DNA of 64,000 nucleotides from Erigeron canadensis (taxonomy: Eukaryota; Streptophyta; Magnoliopsida; Asterales; Asteraceae), in contig NC_057763.1 of NCBI RefSeq assembly GCF_010389155.1, positions 45,242,645 to 45,306,644 of the forward strand, written 5' to 3'. Below are positions 14,269 to 25,422 of this stretch, in pieces. Position numbers and translations under genes: made by a program. The notes below the pieces were generated by a model. That model did not search any database, was not told where the DNA came from, and was given only the letters and a program-made list of their open reading frames with translations. The stretch's first letter is position 1; each line of letters opens with the position of its first letter.

Positions 14269-14341
14269 TTCCGTTGCCGGGACTTGAACCCGGGTCTCTC
14301 GGGTGAGAGCCGAGTATCCTAACCAACTAGACTACAACGGA
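14269..14341 (-). tRNA. tRNA-Glu (anticodon CTC)
   Basis: On the minus strand this is a 73-base cloverleaf. The acceptor arm is TCCGTTG pairing with CAACGGA plus discriminator A, the anticodon stem is CTCGG/CCGAG, the loop CTCTCAC gives anticodon CTC, and the T arm is CCGGG/CCCGG. The T loop reads TTCAAGT instead of the common TTCGAAT, so the usual G after TTC is an A. A T-run just after the 3' end serves as pol III terminator. It has no intron. It looks functional apart from the unusual T loop. Confidence 0.93.
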
Positions 14342-15445
14342 ATTCCTGTCTCTTCTTTCCACATAAAACTAGAAAAACAAAATCACATAAAAGGCCAAGG
14401 AAAAAAGAAAAGTTATCCATTTCATTCTTTATTATTATTTCTTTTTAACACTTTATTCTTGAGTTTAAAATATAAGAAAAGAAAAAAAAATAATTGATAA
14501 GATAAAAAAAGAAAAAAAAATATTTTCATAAAAGACATTTTTAAGTTAAAAAAAATACATAAGAAAAGAAAGGATAAATTTATATAATTATACTTATTAA
14601 AATATCATACAAAATAAAAACAAACAATAACAATAAAAAAAAACATCACTGATCAATAGGTTTGAACAATCAGTTCAAAAAACAAAAATAGATTTGAACA
14701 ATATAATTTACTTTCATTTGCATCGGGTATACCACCATTTGTACCTATCAATTGATATCATCCACTCGTTATATATAATAGTATTAAAATAACCGAACCT
14801 ACCATCATCCCTTCCTTCTTCGTCTTCCTCACAATCTCCTGTTTTTTCTCTTCAGCTTTAGTTTTTCTTCTTTATCTTTGAAATATGTTGTTAGTTGCAA
14901 ATTCAAGGGGCAGACTTGTATTTTCACACTTGGATGTAGAGTTTTTCATCCAAATCTGGCTATATTTGGCTGGAAAATCTTGATACAAAAAACCCCTAAG
15001 TTTTCTTATCATTCTTTTTCTTTTCTTGTTTAAAAACCCTCAAGAATGAGAACAGTGGTTTTTTTCCTATCCTTTCTTTTCTTATTCTTCTTAAATAAAA
15101 CTCAAGAATGGAGTATACGTAAAAGAATATGCGGTCAATTAGAAGGTAAAAGAAGACAAAGTGATAAATGATCGTATAGTACATCGCTTAATTTAATCTT
15201 GTTTGTATATTATGGTACATCTATACAAATTTTGTGGTACAAATATCACTTCTCTATATAAAATGCCCAAACATATATATCAGATACTTCAACAATATAT
15301 TATTTCAGTATATTGAACCAATACCTTTATTTTATTTTGTTTTCAATCTAACATATTAAAACTCAATATGCATATGTCACAATGTCACATCATTATTCAT
15401 ATAAAATTAAAATAACATTTTTAATTACATATATACACATATGCA
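14342..15445. other. AT-rich spacer with MITE-like inverted ends
   Basis: There is no gene. The word attcttgagttt at 14455-14466 is answered in inverse orientation near 15036-15046 (ccctcaagaat) and at 15098-15109 (aaactcaagaat), next to A/G- and T/C-rich arms. The same inverted words occur at 49567-49854. They look like overlapping MITE copies whose boundaries I cannot fix. Confidence 0.4.
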
Positions 15446-15846
15446 TAGTTGTCAAACTCGTACAAATCGAGTCAAAACAAAGTGAAAAAACACGACTCGG
15501 TGGATGACTCGGGTTTGCTCCAGACTCGTAGTATAACTCGTGTTTTGTTGCGCGAGTCGGTACGAGTCATGCTTCGAGTCACGAGTCACAAAATAAATTT
15601 TTAAATTTCAAAGTTCTTTTATTTTTTTTAAACATAATCTTTTATATGCTTTTAAATTTTATTTTTATTTTAATAATATTATTTATTTTTAGCTTAATAT
15701 ATCAATGCAATACCATATTTCTACAATTAAAATTTATACGTAATTACAAAATTATATATAATCAAATATCGAAACTCTTACAACTTGAGTTATGAGTCAA
15801 AAAAATTAAATTTCGAGTCGAGTTAAAAACACCGAGTCCATAATTA
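15446..15846. mobile_element. Short hAT-like element rich in ACTCG/CGAGT
   Basis: The left end tagttgtcaaactcg and the right end on the other strand taattatggactcgg match at 10 of 15 places. The interior carries ACTCG or CGAGT many times. No convincing target duplication is visible. The assignment follows the pattern of the elements at 971 and 46033. Confidence 0.45.
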
Positions 15847-16290
15847 TGTCCACATGTGAAATGTTACAATTTACAAAGAAAAGTTTGTCCCAACAAAAAT
15901 CTTCAATGTGCTGCCAAACATTTTGATGAAGCACACCGATGATCATTTCAAAACTTTATTGGTAAGATATCGAATTTCAGTATACGTAGTTAAGCATTTT
16001 GGTTGGCATATGAGGGTTGGAGTGCTCTAACAAGGATCAAATTATATGTATTTTTTTTTTTTTTTGGTAAAAGGCTTTTAAGCCCGGTAAATATATTCCG
16101 CATTTTTTTCTACAATAGGAAAAACACATTACTTGGCAAGTTTTACGATTGAGTTTCTTCAATCATCTACAACACGCAACCCAGAAATCTGGATTCGAAT
16201 TCTAGTCTACAACACCCTAATACATCTGAAATAAAGTAAAACGGAGAATGCTAGCTAGCTTCTGGTGTGTATGAAGAGGATCAAACAAGA
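15847..16290. other. Spacer, no gene seen
   Basis: AT-rich, with a T-run near 16051. It leads directly into the decayed F-box gene. Confidence 0.5.
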
Positions 16291-17155
16291 ATGGATATGC
16301 TTCCTGATGATGTTTTGTGCAGCATATTCATCCGCGCGTTTACAGGCACGACTAGTTGCTCAAATGAGATGTGTATCTAAACCCTTAAATGCTCTTTTAT
16401 CTCAACCATACTTTATTAAATCTCATCTTAATCGGTCAATCGGCAACAACTCCTCTAAACCATTGGTGTTTGGAAGTCTATGCGGTTTCAGCAACGAACT
16501 ATTCAGGTTGCACCCGTCTCAACCCTGTATTCAGCTCCCTGCTGATGCGCCATCTGGAAACACACACTGCTTTATTGCTGGTTCCATAAATGGCTTAGTA
16601 TGCTTTTCAAGTTATGTAAACCGGTTACGTTAAAGGTTCCATTCACATTTTGGAACCCTTCTATCTCTGCCTTTTTAACTCTCTCACCGGGCTCTAATAT
16701 TCACTCACAGGGTTTTCATGTCCTTGTTCGGTTTGGTTTTGATCCAAAAACTGATGACTACAAAGTTGTTAACCTTAACTTTTTGGAACAACATTTTATA
16801 TACAGATCTTTTGGGGCAATTAAAGCAGCATGGTTGGATCAGTGGTAAACACCCTTACCTCTGAAGGCAGAGGTCATGGGTTCGATACTCATCCCATGCA
16901 AAGGTTGGAGGGCCTTTTCTACAATTTAGGTAGATACTGGAAGCAGCCTCTCTACTTAGGTAAAGGTAAGGTCTGCCTACATCTTAACCTCCCCCATACA
17001 CCGTCGAGGTATTGGGGCTCAAAATCCACGGAAGGCGGCACAGAGCAGTTACTTACTTACTTTTCTATCTTTTGGGGCAATTACACTGAAAGAGGTGAAC
17101 ATAAGATTCTGAAAAATCCCGAAACCGCTGAATATGTTTCAAGTATAACTTTTTA
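16291..17155 (+). pseudogene. Decayed F-box gene (F-box plus associated domain), split by a SINE
   Basis: The frame from 16291 reads MDMLPDDVLCSIFIR, a typical F-box start. It then breaks, and the match resumes in another frame with AQMRCVSKPLNALLSQP, which is the end of an F-box helix pair. A further shift near 16620 leads to FWNPSI and VRFGFDPKTDDYKVVN, words of the F-box associated (FBA/kelch-type) domain. At 16823 a SINE interrupts it, and the coding trace fades after 17083. With at least two frameshifts and the insertion, no full protein can be made. Live members act as SCF ubiquitin-ligase substrate receptors. It belongs to a different F-box class from the cluster at 34-62 kb. Confidence 0.75.
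16823..17066 (+). mobile_element. tRNA-derived SINE with 17 bp target duplication
   Basis: A perfect direct repeat (atcttttggggcaatta) flanks it at 16806-16822 and 17067-17083. Near the start are pol III promoter boxes: A box ggttggatcagtggtaa and B box gggttcgatactc, about 40 bp apart as in tRNA genes. The 3' end is a short ttacttac run. The length is 244 bp and it codes for nothing. Confidence 0.85.
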
Positions 17156-17361
17156 AGATATTTTATGCTCATGTGTGATGAGCTTGCACCATAATCCTTA
17201 AGTACTGAATCTGTCTAAGCCATGCCATTAACTACAAAACTTATGGCTCCTCTCTATACAAATCCAAGATAATATCTTCCCAAAGTAGAAACCTACAACT
17301 TCTAATATTCACAATTACACTACATTTAATTTTTCGATACAGTATACACCATAAAGATCTG

Positions 17362-20300
17362 TTAACGAGGTCCTGAGAGCTCCATCGCTTCGAGTGTGAA
17401 TGAATTCCCATCACGAACATCACTAGAATTCATAGAAAAACTGAAAGTTGTTCCATCACATTGTTGGGTGGCTCCAGTTTGTGTCTCCTCCAAATTGCAT
17501 GGTTGACCTGTAATATCTTCTAGAACCTTCATGACTTCAGACATCTTAGGTCTAAGGGCCGGGTGTGGTTGAGTGCAAAGAAGTGCAAGTTCAACGGCCT
17601 TGCTTAGCTCTTCTGCATCATAACATCCTTTTAGATCCCTGTCTATTAGTACTTGCAACCGCTTCTCTTCATATAAAGTTCGAACCTGCATAAGTAAAAT
17701 GAACCAAGTCGAATCATGAACATTATACGTCATATGTGTACTCATGTTTAGATATGGTATGTATATGCAGATATGTCCGTGCATACATGATAATATGATA
17801 TATGCATATACATGATAGATGGCGCTTACCAAATCAAGAATCATTCCCTTTTGAACTTGACCATTCCCAGAATCTAATGCCTTTTGTCCAGTTATGAGTT
17901 CCAAAAGAAGTATACCAAATCCAAAAACATCTGTTTTCTCTGAAGATTGTCCAGTTGATAGATATTCTGGGGCAATGTGGCCCACAGTGCCTCGAACAGC
18001 GGTTGTGACATGTGAATCTCGGGGATCTAATAACTTAGCAAGACCAAAATCACCAACCACTGCTTCAAAATTCTCATCAAGCAAAATATTTGCAGCTTTA
18101 ACGTCTCTATGGATTATCTTAGGGTTACATTGTTCATGCAAGTATAGAAGTCCCCTTGCGGCTCCAAGTGCAATATGCATTCGTCTACTCCAATCCAAAA
18201 GTGGTGTTTCCCGACCACCATCTATAATTAGAAATTATATTAGAAGTGAAGAAAACACTAAATTTAACTCTGCTTCTATTAATAAACTTTTTAATACTAA
18301 TACCAAAAAAAAACAATGACACCAAATATGTTTATGACATACAAAAAAAGCAATGACACCAAATATGTTTATGACATGTACTGATATTGCTATAAGTCAT
18401 CTGAAAACCTATAATGAACTTTGATTCTAAAGCTTGTTTGATTTGACATCCAAGCTAAAAGGTCAAGTAAAAAGCTTTTAACGATTACTAAGAATCACCA
18501 CGAGTTTCCGTAAACGTGTCAAAAACGTAATCTAGATAACCAATTAAAAGTCGAAAGATCAAGTTGTTAGGAATGACAATAAAAAAGGTGAAAGTCAAAA
18601 AGAGGCATTTGAAATCTAGATATAACGTCTTTTTTGCTACTCCCTTGTTCCTTATAGTTGACTTTTGAGTGTCAAACAAACCACTTTGAGTTTTTCAGCA
18701 AAATTATTTCCCTATTATACAGAACTACAAAAGTGTAACGACTCCAACCAATATAAGCATATAACTTTCACCAAGGTGTCGAGGATGTCGAAGAAAACAT
18801 CACGCTGTTTTAGTAATGGATTTCAGTCCATTTGAGGGTAGAAATAGGAAGGAGTTAGCAATGTTACCTCTCAAGCGATCTGCAACACTTCCATTGGGCA
18901 TATAAGGATAAACAAGTAATCTCTCATCAGAAGTCAAACAAAACCCATAAAGACGTAAAAGATTCCGGTGCAATGCCAAGCTTATCATCTCAAGTTCAGT
19001 CTGAAATTGCACTTCCCCGGAGAAATTAGGGTCTTTTAGTCTTTTCACAGCCACCAAAGTCCTATTTAAAAGACACCCTCTGTAGACTACTCCAAACCCA
19101 CCTTGGCCTAGAATGTTTTTGGAACTAAAATTCCCTGTTGCGACTTGCAATTCACGGAATGTAAACCTCTGTAAATGACTGACATTAAACTCGTAATCTT
19201 GCTGCACTGTAAATGTTGAGATCATTAACCTTTTTATAAGGAATCCCCAATAGATATGCATATGCTCAAATAAAGAAAGAAGATTTGTTCATAGATAATA
19301 TACCATAGGATGTACATATAAGGCGAGCTCGGTACCAATGGACCCCACAAACAACAAGCATTATAGAAATTACGAGCGTGCAACTAACTCCAACCATAAC
19401 AGACACAATCCAACGATGCCGCTTGTCAACTTGTTTTTTTGAATTACTTTCTAAGCAGGTGAAAGGTAAAATGATTGGTACACATAAGAGATTGATACTA
19501 AAAAACATAAATTAACCAGTCAATATACAATTTTACCATCTCCCACTTGGGGGGCATTCACACAATTTAACGAGGATGATGAAGTGCAAAGATAGTTATT
19601 CCCAGTGATCCTGCATCACCATTAACATAAACTTGAACTTTGTGGGTTTTTTTCCTTCTCTTTAGCACAATAACATTAAGAGGTTTTTGTAAATAAGAAC
19701 AGTTTGCTAGAAGAAAATACAGTACCTATAATCTTTAGCTCTTATTTTTGGAGAGGCACCACTGAGATTATTAAACGACACATCCCTGCAATATCCATAA
19801 TAGATTCAATTATTCATAGCTGCACCTTTAACTTGGGCCTGCTTTAGAAAAGTTCCGAATTGATACATTTGGTTTGTTGTTTCAAATTAAACTTAACAAA
19901 TGATAACCAGTAACGACATACAAGAATGAAAGACCTGTGAGGTTTGCCACAGGTCCAGGAATATCACCTGACAACTTGTTTTTGTTTAGTCTCCTGAAAA
20001 TTGTACATAGAAAGTTATAAGACAGAAAGGTGAAAAGAACTATGCAAGGATATTCAGATGCAAACTTACAGATAACTTAGATGAGTCAAGGAGCCCAAAG
20101 AGCTTGGAATTTCGCCTACAAACTGATTACTTGATAAATCAAGAGTTTCCAATCCTGTAAGCTTACCAATTTCAGCTGGGATTGGACCCGATAATGCGTT
20201 GTTCTGTAGTAACCTGTGAAAATTCCAACCAAAAACACAAAAGCAATGAATAAAGTGTGTAGTTATTTGTTAGTAGATCAACTTTTGATTGTTAAAGCAA

Positions 20301-21387
20301 ATAGGATGAAAATGATTTTGCAACATTTGACTGAACACATGGTATTATGCAAACGCTTGGCTATTCATCCAATGTCTTGAACGGCCTCCACCGATAACAA
20401 GCATATGAAGTTTGCACAACATGTATAATTGTAACAATAAGCAGTTATAAAGGAAAAGGGCATACAGTTAAGGACATATATGTCTTATAAAAATAAATGT
20501 TACACTTTTTTGGCATGGAAAAAGATTAAAAGAATCTTTAATAGAATAGTGTGAAATATAGATAACCTACTAACTGAAGAAATCATGATATTAATACATA
20601 TGAGATTGTTGACTAAACTCACAATGTGCGTAGGCGTCCTAAGTTCCCGATACTTGGGGATAATGTCCCTGCTAATCCGGTACTAGCCATTTCACTTGAA
20701 AAATTAGACAAAAACATTAGCACTCAAGAAGTTAGATATTGCAATATATATGATTCCCTCCATCCCAACATTTGGAGTTAACTTTTAAACCTTTAGGAAT
20801 AAAGTGACTTTATCATCAATCTGATTCAGGTTGACGATAATAATGTTATTCAGGTATTTAAACTTAAGAGCAAAGGGAATGCTATGCATTAAAGTAAAGA
20901 TACAAAAATCGCAAAGATAAAAATACTAACAGAGAAATAACAAAACCCTCTGAAGAACAGGCAACCATGTTCCAAGTACATGGATCAACAGAATTAATAT
21001 CCCATCCATCAAGCACATGATACTCATCTATCAATTTACCCTTCATTGACATCAATGCTGCCACTGTCAAATACCACATTTCACATCTTCAATCAAATAA
21101 TAATCAAATCACAAAATGAGTGTCATAAAAGTTAAATGTTTGTTTACTTTTTCCTTTTTAAATTCATGATCCTTCATTTTTATGTTGCATTTCCCACCAC
21201 TGGGCTACTACAGACTATTTGTTTTTACCGTGCACTCAAAAACTACCAGACTATTTGTTTTTTTTTACTAGAACTCAAAATCTTTACCTTCAAAGTTGAC
21301 ACCTTTTGGGGAAAGAAGACTATCAGAAGCACTCACCAAAGAAACAGAAGCCCCAAACAAAATCACCCACAAAATTACAAACTTCAT
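17362..21387 (-). CDS. CIK4: LRR-II receptor-like kinase, CIK4 / At5g45780 type, 11 exons
   Basis: Exons on the minus strand: 21387-21288, 21063-20931, 20694-20623, 20213-20070, 19993-19922, 19785-19726, 19610-19537, 19450-19304, 19206-18868, 18221-17830, 17685-17362. The frame holds to 618 residues (At5g45780 is about 614). In order there are a signal peptide ([20 protein letters not shown]), an N-terminal cap with [11 protein letters not shown], five LRRs coded by 72 and 144 bp exons, one membrane helix in exon 8, and a kinase. The kinase has [35 protein letters not shown] and APEYLSTG, so it is an active RD kinase on paper. The C-terminus AMELSGPR is typical of the NIK/CIK group. CIKs are co-receptors for CLV1/BAM/RPK2 complexes that read CLE peptides in meristems and anthers. 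Assignment to CIK4 is from remembered family sequences. A related NIK is the alternative. Confidence 0.9.
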
Positions 21388-22675
21388 AATCTTGTTTCCA
21401 CAAAAAACAAGACTTTATGAATCTTTACAGTAAAAAACAACAACACCCAGAAATATTTGTTGAAAGAAAAAGAAAAACCCAGAAATAAAAATGGAAACTT
21501 GAGTCAAAAATGTGGTTGGTTTGTACAATGTACACTTTCTAAAGTTACAAAAATGTTGTGTTGTTTTTTGTTTAATCTTGTTGGAATCAAGTTTCTCGAG
21601 TAACTAAAATGTAGCTTGTTGCTAGTTGTTTTTAATGTTTAATTATATGAAAATGAATAAAGAAGTGATGTTATAAGCGTTGGAGTTGATGTGTGGAAAT
21701 TGGGGGAATCAAATTTCAAAGTGAATTGAAAATTGGAGAAGAAATATTTTAATTTAATATTAGTATTAAAATGATCATTGAGATTTGGAAATTGAGATAG
21801 ATGGTTCCCTTGTCCTGAGCCATGAGTCAACTGACAGAGTACAGATTGGTTGATTATCAGAGCTGTATTCTTGCTGACACTGATTGTTGTGTTTTTATCA
21901 TTTGTATAACCAAAAAAAAATGTTTATTTTTTGATTTTAGTAAGGTGTAAATACATAAATTGTCTTAACAAGATCCGCATTATAAAGACAGCTTGCCTGT
22001 TAAAATTCTCGAGAAAAAAAACCCATTTTTTCAAGGCAGGAACTTCAGAGAGTAAACTTTCGATAATGATAATACTTCCTAACAAATTATCTAATAATTC
22101 TCTTAGTTTCATGATCGAAAAATGTACAGTAATTAGGTAATTTTACTTAAAGACGTACTAATTATGTTTGAAGGCGTCATATTATACAATAATGTGAAAG
22201 ATGTTTGTTCATGTACAATTTAAGTATTACGGAGTACTTATTAATATATGACTATCATTTAAAGAGAAAAAATGAAAATCATTATATACATTTGAATTTG
22301 ACACATTTCATCATCAAAATTTTAAACTTGATTTCAAATATATATTATCAAATCCAATCCACTCATACTTACAAGTTATCTATAATGCGACTAAAACTTG
22401 TGATCTATATAAACCTCAAAAATATTAGGTAGTGTCTGTTATTGTCATCATTGTTTTTTTTAATCTCATCCTTCTCTTTTGGGGCATCATGTAGATTTTT
22501 TTGTATTTTCCGATAATGGAATACATGGTGTAAAGGATTACATAACATATATATTCTTTTTAGGCCTGGTGGCAATCCCTAAATGTATATGAAAACCCTA
22601 AGTTCAACTTTTAATTAGAGTCATTAGATCAAATGATGATGTCATATACCTTATTTAACTTTTTAGATTTAATTT
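21388..22675. other. Upstream region of the receptor kinase
   Basis: AT-rich. The first few hundred bases are the promoter side of the kinase gene, which is on the minus strand. No gene or clear element is seen. Confidence 0.5.
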
Positions 22676-22897
22676 TCTATACTATATTATAAAAAAATAG
22701 TCCTCATATTAAAAGTTACATGTGAAAAAATATTTAAAATACCTTTACACAATTAGTCTTTATTTTTTCAAAAATCTCAATTACTTTTACATCAATTATT
22801 TACACCACTCGCCGCCGCCTCTAATACCAAAATTCATCGCCAACCACCACACTGTCGTCACCCCGAACTCCGTCGCATAACGCAGGTATTGTGCTAG
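22676..22897 (+). mobile_element. Small Helitron-like element (candidate)
   Basis: It starts TCTATACTATATTATAAA and ends GTGCTAG followed by T, fitting the Helitron pattern of a TC start and CTRR end. A weak GC-rich word lies just before the end. Its start resembles the elements at 9850-10240 and 49918-50290. The base before it is T rather than the usual A, so it remains a candidate. Confidence 0.4.
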
Positions 22898-23315
22898 TAT
22901 TTTTAATAGAATTAAATTATTATTATTTCCCTAATTAAGTTTGTAGACATTAATAATTAATGTTTTTAATGATATAATTATGAAAACTAATATTTATATA
23001 TTTTACATCATTTTTTATCTTTAAAATTAATTTTTTATTTTTCAACAATAAAACTTTTATTTTTAACGTAATACGTTTTTATTAAATTATATTTTTGTAT
23101 AGGATTTTTATCATATAACGAATAAATTTTGGTTATAAGGATTTTTGTATAAGACTTTTATTATATAACGTTGTTATTAAATAAATGTTTTTGGACTAAA
23201 AAACAAATAGGAAATCAATAGTAAGTTATTACAATTATATATCAGAAAAATAATTGTATTAAAATTGGAATGATATTATGCATAATCTTAGCTTAGATTA
23301 ACATAACATGAGATA

Positions 23316-23789
23316 GAGAACCCTTTTTTTTTCGAGAACCTTTGAGAACTTTTCAAATCAAGCCCAACCAATGATTATTCTTTACATGAAAATTGTTTTT
23401 TTTATTGTTTTCTGAATAACTTATGTATAATTTTGAAGTTTATAATTGTGTGGAGGCATGGATTATCATCCGTTATACAATTATGTGGAGATTTGGATTC
23501 TTGATCACATGTACACGAATATTGCTATGATCACATGTATGCAAGTCGATCACATGTAATCATAGCAATATTCATGCACATGTGATCAAGAATCCAAATC
23601 TCCACATAATTGTATAACGGATGATAATACATGCCTCCAAACAATTATAAACTTAAAAAATACACATAAGTTATTCAGAAAACAATCAAAAAACAATTTT
23701 CATGTAAAGAATAATCATCGGTTGGGCTTGATTTGAAAAGTTCTCAAAGGTTCATCGCAAAAAAAAAGGTTATCAAAATAACTTTTCAC
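23316..23789. mobile_element. Foldback element, near-perfect long palindrome
   Basis: Two arms of roughly 210 bp face each other around a centre near 23546. For example, gatttggattcttgatcaca at about 23489 is answered by tgtgatcaagaatccaaatc further on. The arms share almost every word. Direct repeats acatgagata at 23306-23315 and 23790-23799 flank it, and a 9-10 bp duplication fits a Mutator-type target site. It codes for nothing. A transcript through it would form a long hairpin. Confidence 0.75.
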
Positions 23790-23799
23790 ACATGAGATA

Positions 23800-25422
23800 T
23801 ATGATAATTAAGTTAATTATTAATTTTAGTGTATAACTAAATTATTCGAATAAAACGTTAAAGTACAAGTACAATGACAATGTAGACATTTCGGATGAAT
23901 GAAAGACTCCAAAGAATTCAAAATCTTACTTAGCAAGACCTCTAATAGATAATGTAAGTCACTGTTAATCGGAAACTAAACGACCACTTAACTTCATGTT
24001 TTTAGTGGTTTAATTCTTACATGGTTAAATGTTAGTCAACTTATGATGATATTATAAAAATTTAACATGACACTAATTATATATATTTTTTGCGTATTAG
24101 CGGGTAACAATCTAGTTGGAAAAACAAAGGAAGCAATAGAATGGACGAAAATATTGCATTGAATTCTCTTATATTAATATTTCATTATCCAACTATATAA
24201 AAATATATTGTAATGTAATGATTTCTGTTTTTGGCGTGACCGGTGAATGATGGTATGCATCTCGTGAATCCAATAAATGAATATTCGATCATATTTCAGT
24301 CATTGATGATTGGGAGAATCTTAGGAGCTTGACTACAGAAGTAGAAGACACGGATAATATACATTTGTTTAAGCAATTAAGCACATCAAGGACATGGCAA
24401 AAGTTATGCCAGCCAATTACCCACTGGTCCAGTGGTGGCACACGAGTTGCTCCTATAGTCCTATTAATCCCAAGTTGTGAGGAGATCTTTGGGAGGTTTT
24501 TTTTAGGCACCGTTACTTGGCTAGTGGTAACAAGATCTTATTTAGACAACGCCGTTGTTGAGTTAGAAACTCACTATTTGTCGCTAAAGGTATGCTTTCA
24601 TTGAAAGTCATCTGTCAACAAAACCTAATAATAAAAATATCTTTAAAAAATGACATGTGCCAAGAGAAAGGCGCATCAAGCACGAAAAGTATACACCATG
24701 GAATGTGTAGCAATATTATGATTCAAACTAAAACTGCAGAAAAACCCTGACGAGTGACAACAAATTGTTCAAGCCAAATAGCCTTTATTTTGCCACCGTG
24801 TAGTTAATTTTCCGCTTTCGAGATATGTCTAAGTTGAATTGTGTTAGCACATGCATCCAAAACCATTGATTCTAACAAGACTTGTTGGATCTTTATGCCT
24901 TTTAAATGTCTGTCCGGTTAAAAGCAACGACCATGGATGCAAATGTACGAACCATCTTATTCCATCAATCACGAAAGTTGAGTTAACTAATGTTACATGT
25001 GTGCCGTATATGCCCGTAGGCGTTTAAGAATCTAGATGGAGAGTTGAAGAGCATAACAGACTTTCAACAATAGGGTTTCAAAGGGTATTTACATACTTAA
25101 GTTAAACATAACATCCACTGAAAAAAGTAAAAACAAAAACAACATAGTTGTATGCATACCTACAAATGGAATAGCAGCAAGAAACAACCAAAACTTTCAA
25201 TCCTACCTTCTCTCCTCCATATATATATATATATATATAGATCTAGCTAAAAGCATAACTTTGATCTCCAAGGAACAAAGTTTCCCATCCCAAAAAAAAG
25301 AAAAATATACAAAAGCACCTTCGTTTCTTTGCTCCTGTTAGCCGATACATAGAGACACATACAAAGAAAGAAGTTTTAATACGCCTATGTTCACATCTCC
25401 TGAATCAGCTTTCCTCTTATCT
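23800..25422. other. Spacer and 3' flank of BIN2
   Basis: No gene recognised. An open frame at 24329-24604 has no family likeness I can name, and a gtccagtggt word inside it only weakly suggests a SINE A box. A TA microsatellite lies near 25221-25240. The last few hundred bases are likely the 3' UTR of the kinase. Confidence 0.45.

Noticed and set aside
17894..18319. 141-residue plus-strand frame in the receptor kinase region
   Set aside because: Antisense of kinase exon 10 plus intron, with no independent evidence.
20750..20815. Stowaway-type MITE (ctccatccc word) in a receptor kinase intron
   Set aside because: Only one end-like word is present and no inverse partner was found nearby.
24329..24604. 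91-residue open frame between CIK4 and BIN2
   Set aside because: No known motif, no splice-linked extension and no codon-like pattern. A chance frame in a long AT-rich spacer is more likely.
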